Source: Cyanobacteriota bacterium
GTDB lineage: Bacteria; Cyanobacteriota; Cyanobacteriia; CACIAM-69d
Assembly (NCBI GenBank): GCA_022402445.1
Contig: JAKRSF010000006.1
Coordinates: 62,001 to 126,000, forward strand
Direction of reading: 5' to 3'
DNA length: 64,000 nt
A program made the translations under genes and the position numbers. Positions 45,063-52,927 of this stretch are shown one piece after another. Under the pieces are notes generated by a model, which had not been told where the DNA came from, made no database searches, and worked only from the letters and a program-made list of their open reading frames with translations. Numbering within the stretch: the first letter of the stretch is position 1; each line of letters opens with the position of its first letter.

Positions 45063-46238
45063 ATGGCCATTGCAGCAGCCCGCCCCGCCCTCCTGGTGCT
45101 TGCCGACGGCACCGCCTACCGGGGCTATAGCTTCGGCGGTGCCGGGACCACCATCGGGGAAGTGGTGTTCAACACCGGCATGACGGGTTACCAGGAGGTG
45201 CTCACGGATCCGAGTTACTGCGGCCAGATTGTCCTGTTCACCTACCCGGAGTTGGGCAATGTGGGGGTCAACCCGGAGGATGAGGAGGCGAGCCGTCCCT
45301 TTGCCTGCGGTGCGATCGCGCGGAACATCTGCCACCGCCCGAGCAATTGGCGCTCCACCGAATCCCTCCCGGACTATCTTGACCGCCACCACATCCCCGG
45401 CATTTATGGGGTGGACACCCGCGCGATCGTCCGCAAAATCCGCGCCGTCGGAGCCATGAACGGAGCCATCTCCACGGAAATTCTCGACCCGTTTGAACTG
45501 CTGCGTCAGGTGCAGGAAGCGCCCCCCATGGCGGGCCTCAACCTGGCGAAGGAAGTCAGCACCCCCGAACCCTACGAATGGGCCGAAACCACCGCCGCCG
45601 CCTGGGAATTTAACCCCGCCACCGAGGCCACCCGCCCCGATGTGGGCGAAACGCCCCTGACGGTCGTGGCGATCGACTTTGGCGTCAAGCGCAATATCCT
45701 GCGCCGCCTCGCCAGTTTCGGCTGCCGCGTCATCGTCGTGCCCGTCACCAGCACGCCGGAGGAGATCCTCAGCCACAACCCCGACGGCATTTTCCTGTCC
45801 AACGGCCCCGGCGATCCCGCCGCCGTCGCCGAGGGCATCGCCACGGTCAAGGAACTGCTGGGGGCGGACAAGCCCATCTTTGGCATCTGCATGGGCCACC
45901 AGGTGCTGGGCCTGTCCCTCGGGGCCGAAACCTTCAAGCTCAAGTTTGGCCACCGGGGCCTCAATCAACCGGCGGGCCTGAGTCAGCAGGTGGAAATCAC
46001 CAGCCAAAACCACAGCTTCGCGATCGCGGAGGGCTCCCTCCCCGATGCCGACGTGGAAATCACCCACCTGAACCTGAACGATCGCACCATCGCCGGCCTG
46101 CGCCACCGGCAACTGCCCCTATTCTCCGTGCAGTACCACCCCGAAGCCAGCCCCGGCCCCCACGACGCCGACTACCTCTTCGAGCAATTCGTGCGCGCCA
46201 TGTGGGACGCCCGCCGCACCATGGCCACCAGTCGCTAG
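45063..46238 (+). CDS. carA: Carbamoyl-phosphate synthase small subunit
   Basis: Glutaminase subunit that supplies ammonia to CarB for carbamoyl phosphate, feeding arginine and pyrimidine synthesis. ATG 45063 gives 391 residues. The N-terminal domain starts [18 protein letters not shown] and contains [12 protein letters not shown]; the class I glutamine amidotransferase domain (about 200-385) carries the nucleophile in [11 protein letters not shown] and the His-Glu pair in [14 protein letters not shown] longer in-frame extension reads poorly and is rejected. CarB is elsewhere, as usual in cyanobacteria. Confidence 0.96.
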   Translation: MAIAAARPALLVLADGTAYRGYSFGGAGTTIGEVVFNTGMTGYQEVLTDPSYCGQIVLFTYPELGNVGVNPEDEEASRPFACGAIARNICHRPSNWRSTESLPDYLDRHHIPGIYGVDTRAIVRKIRAVGAMNGAISTEILDPFELLRQVQEAPPMAGLNLAKEVSTPEPYEWAETTAAAWEFNPATEATRPDVGETPLTVVAIDFGVKRNILRRLASFGCRVIVVPVTSTPEEILSHNPDGIFLSNGPGDPAAVAEGIATVKELLGADKPIFGICMGHQVLGLSLGAETFKLKFGHRGLNQPAGLSQQVEITSQNHSFAIAEGSLPDADVEITHLNLNDRTIAGLRHRQLPLFSVQYHPEASPGPHDADYLFEQFVRAMWDARRTMATSR

Positions 46239-46299
46239 GGAGTTTCGGTGCTTCAGATCCCCCTTGCCCTGGGCCGCGCGATCGCGGGGTCTGGGGCGG

Positions 46300-46329
46300 T
46301 GGACAAACCAGGGGCGCACTATCTATATT
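46300..46329 (+). promoter_or_regulatory. Promoter of the STAS-mrnC-rlmB operon
   Basis: TGGACA (46300-46305) and TATATT (46324-46329) with an 18-base spacer. Transcription would start near 46336, about 30 bases before the proposed AUC start codon. Confidence 0.5.
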
Positions 46330-46367
46330 GATAAGTTGTCGATATTGCCTAGCCAAAGGAGGGCTCT

Positions 46368-46745
46368 ATCCCCGAGCAACTCACCCTGACCGTCAGTTTA
46401 CGAGGCACACGCGAAGTCAGGGACCATTACCAACTCTTTCGCCTCACCGGGTTACTCGACGCCTTCTCCGAACCCACCTTTCGGAAGGTCCTGTCTAAAC
46501 TCGTCAGCGAAGGGCCGCCCCATGTGGTGCTGGACCTCTCGCAGATCGACTTTGTCGATAGTTCGGGGTTGGGAGCCCTTGTCCAGATCACCAAACAGGC
46601 CCAGACGGACGGCGGCTCCTCGCAGATTGTCACCAATCCCCGCGTAACCCAAACCGTCAAACTGGTGCGTTTAGAAAACTTCCTGTCCTTGCAGGAATCC
46701 GTCGATGTGGCGATTGCGCGTATCCCTCTGCCAGGGGATGGGTGA
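46368..46745 (+). CDS. STAS-domain (anti-sigma-factor antagonist type) protein, apparently AUC-started
   Basis: A 125-residue single STAS domain: PEQLTLTVSLRGTREVRDHY, FRLTGLLDAFSEPTFRK, VVLDLSQIDFVDSSGLGALV (phospho-acceptor Ser in DSSG). Such proteins switch partners when phosphorylated by anti-sigma-type kinases. The complete domain has no ATG, GTG or TTG in front of it: the frame is closed by TAG at 46350, and the only start-like codon behind the very strong AAAGGAGGG (46355-46363) is ATC at 46368. The next normal start, GTG 46524, would remove half the fold. The stop overlaps the next start (GTGA), so the three genes are translationally coupled. Confidence 0.85.
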   Translation: MPEQLTLTVSLRGTREVRDHYQLFRLTGLLDAFSEPTFRKVLSKLVSEGPPHVVLDLSQIDFVDSSGLGALVQITKQAQTDGGSSQIVTNPRVTQTVKLVRLENFLSLQESVDVAIARIPLPGDG

Positions 46746-47266
46746 TCCCCGTGGCGAGTGATTCCCAAGCCGACACGGTTTCACCCCTTCCGCAGCCAAG
46801 CCCGATCCCATCATCTGCGGCTTGGCTGCCCTTTCCTTGGGATGGGGTTGCCGGTGGCGAAGATGTGCGCACCGTGTCGCCGTCGGCCCTGGCCTATGTG
46901 GGGGACGCGGTTTATGAACTTTTGGTGCGACGCCAGTTGTTATTCCCCCTACGGCGGCCAAAGGATTACCATGGGGCTGTGGTTGAACGGGTGAGGGCGG
47001 AGGCCCAGGCTCGGAATTTAGAGGCCCTGCTACCCCTGTTGACCGAGACGGAGCGGGATGTGGTGAAGCGCGGCCGCAATGCGCCCTGGAAGCATCCGAA
47101 GCGTCTTGACCCGATGACGTACCAGTTGGCGACTGGTTTTGAGGCCCTGGTGGGCTATTTGTATTTGACTGCGCCTGAGCGGCTGCTGTTTTTGTTGGAG
47201 CAGATCGGCATGGGCGCTGTGGCTTTGAATTCTTCCTCTTCAGATCGAGATCTGCACGCTCCATGA
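46742..47266 (+). CDS. mrnC: Mini-ribonuclease III
   Basis: RNase III catalytic domain without an RNA-binding domain; in Bacillus it matures 23S rRNA ends and in cyanobacteria similar enzymes contribute to rRNA and intron turnover. GTG 46742 overlaps the STAS stop. The 174 residues begin with a disordered Pro/Ser extension of about 40, then the domain: [17 protein letters not shown] with catalytic Asp55, the helix [16 protein letters not shown] and [18 protein letters not shown] with the second acidic site. It overlaps the next start by four bases (ATGA). Association with rlmB fits a role in large-subunit rRNA maturation. Confidence 0.92.
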   Translation: MIPVASDSQADTVSPLPQPSPIPSSAAWLPFPWDGVAGGEDVRTVSPSALAYVGDAVYELLVRRQLLFPLRRPKDYHGAVVERVRAEAQARNLEALLPLLTETERDVVKRGRNAPWKHPKRLDPMTYQLATGFEALVGYLYLTAPERLLFLLEQIGMGAVALNSSSSDRDLHAP

Positions 47267-48843
47267 GTGATTTTGATTCCAATGACCGCCGCCCGTCCAA
47301 GTTCGGCCGTGGCGGTAAAAAGGGTGGCAAGCCGTCCCGCGATCCGCAGGGGCGCTCCCGGCCGCCGCGTGAGGGCCAGGGGGCTGGTGGTGACCGGCCT
47401 GCCTATGGACGACGCGATGATCGTCCTGGCGATCGCGGGGACCGACCGGCCTATGGGCGGCGTGACGATCGCGGCGAAGGGGGTGGTGGAACCCAGGGGG
47501 GTGGCGATCGCGGCAAGCGCCCGTTCCCCCGCTATGAGGATCGCAAACGGCGCGAGCGTCCGGATGGGCCGGGGCGTCCGGAACCTAAAGGCGGTGGCTA
47601 TTACCGCGATCGCGATGGCAACCGCGAGGACAGCCGCGACGGCAATCGGGGCAGCGGCTATGAAGGTCGTTCCCAAGAGGGACGCGGCCAGGGCAAAGGG
47701 GGCGAGTCCCGGGGGCCGGTGCCTCGGGATGGGGCTCGTAAACCGCCCTACCGCGATCGCGCAGAAGGCCGCGCAGAAGGCCGCGCAGAAGGTCGCCCCG
47801 ATGGTCGCCCCGGTGGCCCTGGGGGTCGTCCCAAAGGGGATTATCAGGATTCAGGGGAGCGACGGGAGAAAAAAGGACGGTTCCAACGGGAGGGCGATCG
47901 CCGGGAACGGCCCCCCTTCCGCCCCGACGATGCCAAGGGCCACCACCGCCGGGAAGCGCCCCCCCGCCGGGAGCAAAGCCAGTGGGATGCGCTGCCGGAG
48001 CAGGGAGATGGAGATGATCCCAACGGCGAGCGCGAGGATCTGATCTACGGTCGCCATGCGGTCATTTCGGCCCTGGAGTCCGGGCGATCGCTCCACCGCC
48101 TATGGATTTTGCCCCAACTGCGCTACGACCCGCGCTTCCATCGCCTCATCCAAGGGGCCAAGGGGGCGGGCACGGTGATTGATGAAGTGAGCTATGCCCG
48201 CCTCGATCAACTCACCCAGCGGGCCACCCACCAGGGGGTTGCGGCCCAGGTGTCCCCCTATGTCTATACGGAACTCGATGACCTGATCGCCGCTGCCAAG
48301 GCCGCCAGCGATCGCCCCACCATTGTGGTGGCCGACGGCATCACGGACCCCCATAACCTCGGCGCGATCGCGCGGACCATCGAAGCCATGGGCCTCCAGG
48401 GGCTCGTCATTCCCCAGCGGCGGGCGGCGGGCGTCACCTCCACCGTCCTCAAGGTCGGCTCCGGAGCCCTGGAACACTTACCCGTGGCGCGGGTGGTGAA
48501 CCTGGTGCAGGCCCTGGAAACCCTCAAGGCGGCGGGCTTTTGGGTCTATGGCATCGATGCCCACGGCACCCAGTCCATCCACAGCACCGACCTCGGTGGC
48601 CCCGTGGTGATCGTTGTGGGGGCCGAAGGGGCGGGCCTGAGCCTGCTGGTGCAAAAGCACTGCGATCTGCTGCTTTCCATTCCCCTCCAGGGCCGCACCC
48701 CGAGCCTCAATGCCTCCGTGGCCCTGGGCATGGCGACCTATGAAATCTGCCGCCAGCGCTGGAAGAGTGCCCTCTCCCTGCCCGGTCGCGATGCGGACGG
48801 GCGACTCCAACAGCCCCAGCCTCAACCCCAAACGGTCCCCTAG
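47263..48843 (+). CDS. rlmB: 23S rRNA 2'-O-methyltransferase, RlmB/TrmH family, with long RG-rich extension
   Basis: SPOUT methyltransferase expected to methylate the ribose of a guanosine in 23S rRNA (G2251 in E. coli). Residues about 262-510 are the enzyme: [39 protein letters not shown] (motif 1), [13 protein letters not shown] (motif 2) and [18 protein letters not shown] (motif 3 knot). In front is a disordered stretch of about 255 residues made of Arg, Gly, Asp and Glu with tandem AEGR units (47760-47800), which should bind RNA or promote condensation. It is last in the STAS-mrnC-rlmB operon, overlapping mrnC by four bases. Confidence 0.92.
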   Translation: MSDFDSNDRRPSKFGRGGKKGGKPSRDPQGRSRPPREGQGAGGDRPAYGRRDDRPGDRGDRPAYGRRDDRGEGGGGTQGGGDRGKRPFPRYEDRKRRERPDGPGRPEPKGGGYYRDRDGNREDSRDGNRGSGYEGRSQEGRGQGKGGESRGPVPRDGARKPPYRDRAEGRAEGRAEGRPDGRPGGPGGRPKGDYQDSGERREKKGRFQREGDRRERPPFRPDDAKGHHRREAPPRREQSQWDALPEQGDGDDPNGEREDLIYGRHAVISALESGRSLHRLWILPQLRYDPRFHRLIQGAKGAGTVIDEVSYARLDQLTQRATHQGVAAQVSPYVYTELDDLIAAAKAASDRPTIVVADGITDPHNLGAIARTIEAMGLQGLVIPQRRAAGVTSTVLKVGSGALEHLPVARVVNLVQALETLKAAGFWVYGIDAHGTQSIHSTDLGGPVVIVVGAEGAGLSLLVQKHCDLLLSIPLQGRTPSLNASVALGMATYEICRQRWKSALSLPGRDADGRLQQPQPQPQTVP

Positions 48844-49291
48844 GGCGTCCATTCTCGTCGGCGGATCCGCGATCGCAGCCCCCCAGACCTTCGACTGAAC
48901 CCTTGCTCCATGGTTAGCCCTTGCATCTCTCGCATCGGCTCCATGGAGAAACGGAACAAATCACCGGTTGGGGGGCTTTGATCCCCAAAAAAATTTGTTT
49001 TTTATCCAAAATCCCCCAAAGACTTAGATGGCAAGCCTTGCATTGGGATGGGGGTGCGATCCCCACCGCGATCCCGACGCGATCGCCCCCCAATCCCCCT
49101 TGGAAAATCTAAACTGACAAAGTATAAAGACATGTGAACCTCCGGCCCCGTAAGGCATGGGCACCCGTGGCCTTCCTTAGGATCTGCTGAAGTCTGGTAT
49201 CGCCCGTTTCAGTTCTGAACTGACTGCTCGATCCAGAATGGCTTCAGGCCCCGTGCAAACACCGTGACCCTTTCATAAAAATTCAAGGTCT
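48844..49291. other. Long non-coding region with candidate leader RNA
   Basis: 448 bases between rlmB and the DUF1816 gene. No open frame stands out. TTGGGG (48966-48971) and CCCCAA (48981-48986) form a hairpin flanked by A and T runs. A strong promoter lies at 49100-49128, so about 155 bases before 49292 would be a leader or a small RNA; it contains the hairpin TCAGTT/AACTGA at 49209-49223. No known RNA family was recognised. Confidence 0.45.
49100..49128 (+). promoter_or_regulatory. Sigma-70 promoter of the DUF1816 gene
   Basis: TTGGAA (49100-49105) and TATAAA (49123-49128) are exactly 17 bases apart. The transcript would start near 49135. Confidence 0.55.
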
Positions 49292-49573
49292 ATGAGAGAG
49301 TTTTTGAGCAAGCTGCTGAGCTTTGGCGCTGACTACTGGGTTGAAGTGTCAACCCAAAACCCCCGCTGCACCTACTACTTCGGACCGTTCGAGCGCAAGG
49401 CAGAGGCGGAGGAATCCGTGGATGGCTACCTCGAGGATCTTCGGGGCGAGGGCGCCCAGGGGATTGAGGTGGTGGTCAAGCGGTGCAAGCCGACGGTATT
49501 AACGGTTTTTGATGAGACGGAGGTGGCGGCGGCGGATCGTCTTCCGTTTCCTGCGTTGAGCGGTCAGGCATAG
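49292..49573 (+). CDS. DUF1816 family protein
   Basis: A 93-residue protein of a small cyanobacterial family. The domain (about 10-80) reads YWVEVSTQNPRCTYYFGPF, AEAEESVDGYLEDLRGEGA and IEVVVKRCKPTVLTVF; it resembles the CpcD-like fold in size, and members are often found in phycobilisome-containing organisms, but a function is not established. No signal or membrane segment. It has its own promoter and a long leader, and is convergent with the 2H phosphoesterase. Confidence 0.8.
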   Translation: MREFLSKLLSFGADYWVEVSTQNPRCTYYFGPFERKAEAEESVDGYLEDLRGEGAQGIEVVVKRCKPTVLTVFDETEVAAADRLPFPALSGQA

Positions 49574-49640
49574 GATCTGGTACTCCGGACCCAGGGGCGA
49601 GGCAGGGGGCGATCGCGGATCGCGGGGGCGCAGGGGGCAT

Positions 49641-50204
49641 CTACGGCTCTGCAATCTCGGTGGCGAAGGGGTAATGCCCATCCACATCCCAGCCGTGGCC
49701 GCTGTCCCGCAGGAGCGTCAGGCTACGGGCGGTGAAGGTGGCGGCGAAGGGTTCCTTGGGCATGGTGTGCCACAGGGGTTCAAAGTCGCGGTGCTTCTGG
49801 CCTGTGTAGGCGAGGGTGACGTGGGGACAGAAGGGGCGATCGCGATCGCGCGGGTGGTCAATGGCAAATTCGTCCCGGATGCCATCCATGAGCTGCTGCC
49901 GGAGATGCCGCAACGGCTCCGTGGGGGGGACGGCGAGATAGATGACGCGCGGCGCGAAGCAGTCCCAACCGCTCCAGGTCATCTCAAGGGGTTGGTATTT
50001 CTGTGCCGTGGTCCGCAGCCAGGTCTTCACCGGCGCGATCGCGTCCTCGGATCGACGGAAGGGGGGAATGAGCGTCACATGGGGCGGCGATCGCAGGGCT
50101 CGCCCATCTCCCCAGTAGCGGCACGACTCGCGGGCGAGGGCCTCCACCGCCGTGGTGACGGGGGGCGGTGACAGCAGGGCGATAAACCAGCGGGGATGGT
50201 TCAT
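49641..50204 (-). CDS. 2'-5' RNA ligase-like 2H phosphoesterase
   Basis: A 187-residue enzyme of the LigT/2H superfamily, which hydrolyses or forms 2'-5' or cyclic phosphodiesters. Both catalytic H-x-T motifs are present in the right order: PPHVTLIPPF in the first half and CPHVTLAYTG in the second. The fold is complete (WFIALLSPPPV at the start, TLLRDSGHGWDVDGHYPF at the end). The natural substrate is unknown; tRNA ends, cyclic phosphate or cyclic oligonucleotides are possibilities. It is convergent with DUF1816 and reads away from ffs. Confidence 0.85.
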   Translation of the reverse strand: MNHPRWFIALLSPPPVTTAVEALARESCRYWGDGRALRSPPHVTLIPPFRRSEDAIAPVKTWLRTTAQKYQPLEMTWSGWDCFAPRVIYLAVPPTEPLRHLRQQLMDGIRDEFAIDHPRDRDRPFCPHVTLAYTGQKHRDFEPLWHTMPKEPFAATFTARSLTLLRDSGHGWDVDGHYPFATEIAEP

Positions 50205-50332
50205 GGGGGCTTGGGGGCGGATCTGTCCTCAAGGGGCTGAATTGGCGGGGGGACGGCGATCGGGCCGACGGGAATTTTAGGGCCTCGCTGCCCAAAGCGC
50301 GTCTTTTCCCACAAATGGTGGTATTGTATACA

Positions 50333-50430
50333 GGACTCGGAACTGCGCGATTTCGACGCCCGAACCTTGTCAGGACCGGAAGGTAGCAGCAATAAGGGAT
50401 GCTCGTGATAGGCGTGGTCTCCGGGTCTCC
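50333..50430 (+). ncRNA. ffs: Small signal recognition particle RNA
   Basis: The conserved apical loop of 4.5S-type SRP RNA is plain: CTTGTCAGGACCGGAAGGTA at 50366-50385 followed by GCAGCAA, the site bound by Ffh. The ends pair (GGACTCGG 50333-50340 with CCGGGTCT 50421-50428). The length of about 98 bases fits the bacterial short form. It guides membrane-protein targeting with Ffh and FtsY. A TATTGT box at 50322-50327 could be its -10. Confidence 0.92.
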
Positions 50431-50466
50431 GGAAGTCCTCTCCCCATACTCCAACGGCCTTCGGGT

Positions 50467-50491
50467 CTAGTCCGCCGCTCCATTGGACTAG
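50467..50491. repeat. Hairpin downstream of ffs
   Basis: CTAGTCC (50467-50473) and GGACTAG (50485-50491) form a 7-base stem; no T run follows. The remainder of 50431-50723 shows no gene. Confidence 0.35.
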
Positions 50492-50723
50492 GGCGAGTCG
50501 CAGGGCGGGTTTAAGCTAAGTTTTTGCTAGGGTTCGTGGGGCGATCGCCCTGGGTTCGGATTTTTCGCCCCGGCCTCCTCCCCAGACCGCCGCGATTATT
50601 TGCCATGATGGGGCCAGGATCCAGCTTCCCCGTCTTGGGGCAGGGGCGATCATTAACCATCAACATCATCAGCCATCAAGATCATTGTGGCGATTGGCCA
50701 ATCTATCTGAGGGGAGGTTGCCT

Positions 50724-51134
50724 GTGTTCGGCGATTTCGTGCAGAAAGCGGTTTATATGGGCTTGGGGCTGGCGTCTTACGCGGGGGAAAAGGCCGGTGA
50801 AACCTTGGCCGACCTCCAGGGGCGGATGCAGAAGTTGGCCGATGAGCTGGTGGAACGGGGCGAGATGTCGGCGGAGGAGGCCCGCCGCATGGTCGATGAG
50901 GCCGTGGCTAAGGCGCGCATGGCGGCCCCCACTGCCCCCGGCCCTGGGGGAGACGGCCCTGCTGCGGGGGGACCGCGCCCCATTGAAATTGAGATTTTGG
51001 ACGATGGGGAGACGGGATCGGCGGCGGGGGCGGGGGCTAGCGCTGAAGCGTCGGTGCCCCCCGATGAACTGGAACGGATGCGCCAGCAGGTGCGAGAGTT
51101 GGAAGATGAGCTTCGTCGGATCCAGCGCCCCTAG
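50724..51134 (+). CDS. Small phasin-like helical protein
   Basis: GTG 50724 sits six bases after GGGGAGG, so it is the start (136 residues); an upstream frame is non-coding in style. Residues 1-65 (VFGDFVQKAVYMGLGLASYA ... LADLQGRMQKLADELVERG, then SAEEARRMVDEAVAKARM) form long amphipathic helices like phasin or heat-shock-type helical proteins. A Gly/Pro/Ala linker is followed by an acidic stretch and a short coiled coil (ELERMRQQVRELEDELRRIQ). Probably cytoplasmic or membrane-surface. Function unknown. The next gene follows 55 bases later. Confidence 0.65.
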   Translation: MFGDFVQKAVYMGLGLASYAGEKAGETLADLQGRMQKLADELVERGEMSAEEARRMVDEAVAKARMAAPTAPGPGGDGPAAGGPRPIEIEILDDGETGSAAGAGASAEASVPPDELERMRQQVRELEDELRRIQRP

Positions 51135-51189
51135 GGGAATGAGGAATGACGGGCGATCGCGCCATCGGTAGGTACCCTAGGGCATCCCC

Positions 51190-51750
51190 ATGAATGATTG
51201 GTTCCAGAACCTAGAGCGCTGGCTCGATGATCTCAACCAGCAACTGGACAGTGCCACTGAAGAGGCGGCCCAGACCGTGGAAGGGTGGCTGGATCACTTG
51301 GATCAAACGGCGGCGGATTGCGATCGCGCGATCGGCCAATGGCAGCGCGCCCTGGGGCAAGAACTGCGGGACACCTGGAACTGGGATACCGAAAGCGCCC
51401 AACGGGACTGGGAGGCGCTCCTGGAACTGCTCTGGAGCCCCGTTGGCGATCTGGCGGATACCCTCAACCGCGAGTGGCTGACCTGGGAGGGGGATCCTAA
51501 TGATCCTGATCCGGACGCGGACCCGAATTCGGTGTCCGGTGATGGCCCCTTTGCCCTGTCAAGGCCCGATCACGTTTGGGAGCATCTCACCCCTAAAGTG
51601 GATCCAGCCCCTAATCGCTATGGGGCCTGCATCGGTTGCGCTAACTACCATGGGCACATCTATGGCGGCCAGATCCTGGTCTGCGCGATCCATCCCCACG
51701 GTTGGGACGGTACGGACTGCCCTGACTGGACTGCCCCTGAGGAGCCGTGA
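51190..51750 (+). CDS. Cyanobacterial protein with a Cys/His cluster
   Basis: A 186-residue acidic protein. The N-terminal part is helical (WFQNLERWLDDLNQQLD, DQTAADCDRAIGQWQRALG), then an Asp/Pro-rich linker (DPNDPDPDADPNSVSG), then a compact C-terminal domain (about 140-182): RYGACIGCANYHGHIYGG and LVCAIHPHGWDGTDCPDW. Four Cys and several His in this spacing suggest a bound metal or iron-sulphur centre. I know no assigned function. It follows the phasin-like gene in the same direction and may be co-transcribed. Confidence 0.65.
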   Translation: MNDWFQNLERWLDDLNQQLDSATEEAAQTVEGWLDHLDQTAADCDRAIGQWQRALGQELRDTWNWDTESAQRDWEALLELLWSPVGDLADTLNREWLTWEGDPNDPDPDADPNSVSGDGPFALSRPDHVWEHLTPKVDPAPNRYGACIGCANYHGHIYGGQILVCAIHPHGWDGTDCPDWTAPEEP

Positions 51751-51939
51751 GGGGGTGGAGGAGATAGGGCAAATCTTTTGGGAGAATCTCTGAAATGTGT
51801 TTTTAGGAATGGCGCGTTTTCATCCTGCATCGTGCCAAAAAAATTGTCGATTAATCGGCGGATTTATAAAAGAAAACCTAGGCTGAGTTTTGATTGTCAG
51901 TCAGATATCCCAGCCATGTTTTAGACATTTCCTGAGGCC

Positions 51940-52677
51940 ATGAACTGGAAACTTGCGCTGCTGATGGGGGCGATCGCAACGCCGGGACCGATCGCGATCG
52001 CGGCCCTGGCCCTGCCGATTTTGGTGGAGGCGACCGATCTGCCCGTGCCGATCGCGACCCTGCAACTGGTTAGCGCCGTCCAGGGGATTGTGTTGGGGGC
52101 GATCGCGGCGGGACTCGGAACCCTGCTGGGGCCTCGGGTGGGCCTGCGGGCACCGGTGCTGGCGGCATGGGTGGGGGGCGATCGCCGCGATCGCTGGGGA
52201 GACTCCTTAAAACCTCAACTGGTGCCCGCTGCGGTGGGCGGTTTGCTGGGGGCGGGCGTCATTCTGGCGTTCTATGGCCTGTTGCCAGCGGCCCTGCGGG
52301 AAACGCAAGGGGCTCCCATTCCCCTGCTGGCGAGGGTGCTCTATGGGGGCATCACGGAGGAGGTGCTGATCCGCTGGGGGCTGATGACGCTGCTGGCCTG
52401 GGGGCTCTGGCGGTTGCTGGGGCGGCGATCGGGCCGTCCAAAAACGATCGCGATCGCCGTTGCCATTGTCCTGAGTGCCCTAGCCTTTGGCTTGGCCCAT
52501 GTGCCCGCCGTGGCGATCGCCCTGAATCCAGTGCCCCCCGCGATCGTGGCCTACATCACCCTGGGCAATGCCGCCTTTGGCCTGGTGGCCGGGGTGCTGT
52601 TTTGGCGCTATGGCCTAGAGGCCGCCATCTTGGCCCACATGCTGGCCCACCTGCTCGCCTATGGGGTCCGGGGCTAG
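51940..52677 (+). CDS. CPBP-family intramembrane glutamic protease
   Basis: A 245-residue membrane protein with about seven helices. The CPBP/Abi signatures are present: EExxxR at E140-E141 to R145 (ITEEVLIRWGLM), FxxxH in LAFGLAHVPA, and HxxxH-like residues in ILAHMLAHLLAYG. Families with this set cleave peptides within the membrane or process prenylated peptides, and include proteins protecting against self-made bacteriocins. No peptide precursor gene is nearby, so the target is unknown. Two Arg-rich loops carry HIP1-coded DRRDR. Confidence 0.85.
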   Translation: MNWKLALLMGAIATPGPIAIAALALPILVEATDLPVPIATLQLVSAVQGIVLGAIAAGLGTLLGPRVGLRAPVLAAWVGGDRRDRWGDSLKPQLVPAAVGGLLGAGVILAFYGLLPAALRETQGAPIPLLARVLYGGITEEVLIRWGLMTLLAWGLWRLLGRRSGRPKTIAIAVAIVLSALAFGLAHVPAVAIALNPVPPAIVAYITLGNAAFGLVAGVLFWRYGLEAAILAHMLAHLLAYGVRG

Positions 52678-52927
52678 GTCTTGGGAACCGGCCCAGGGGC
52701 GATCGCCGCGATCGCCGCGCGTCCATCCTGAGAATCGTTCCGTAGAAAACGCTAGGGCCGCAAGGGGGCTTGATAGAATCCCTTGTCACGGACGATCGCG
52801 CGGTTCCCGAATCCGGGCCGGTCCATCGTCCGCCACCGCGATCGCCCCTGGGGGTTGCTCGCACAGCATAAATCAGGGGTTTCGCGCATCAGGTGTTTGG
52901 GGTAGGGAATCAAGGGAGTAGGGAGCA

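Noticed and set aside
48960-49010. GGGG/CCCC hairpin with A and T runs as an rlmB terminator
   Set aside because: On the plus strand the stem is followed by A residues first and the T run is displaced, so it does not fit an intrinsic terminator.
52678-52927. Search for a lysine riboswitch before lysC
   Set aside because: No matching core or long paired leader is visible in the 250-base gap.
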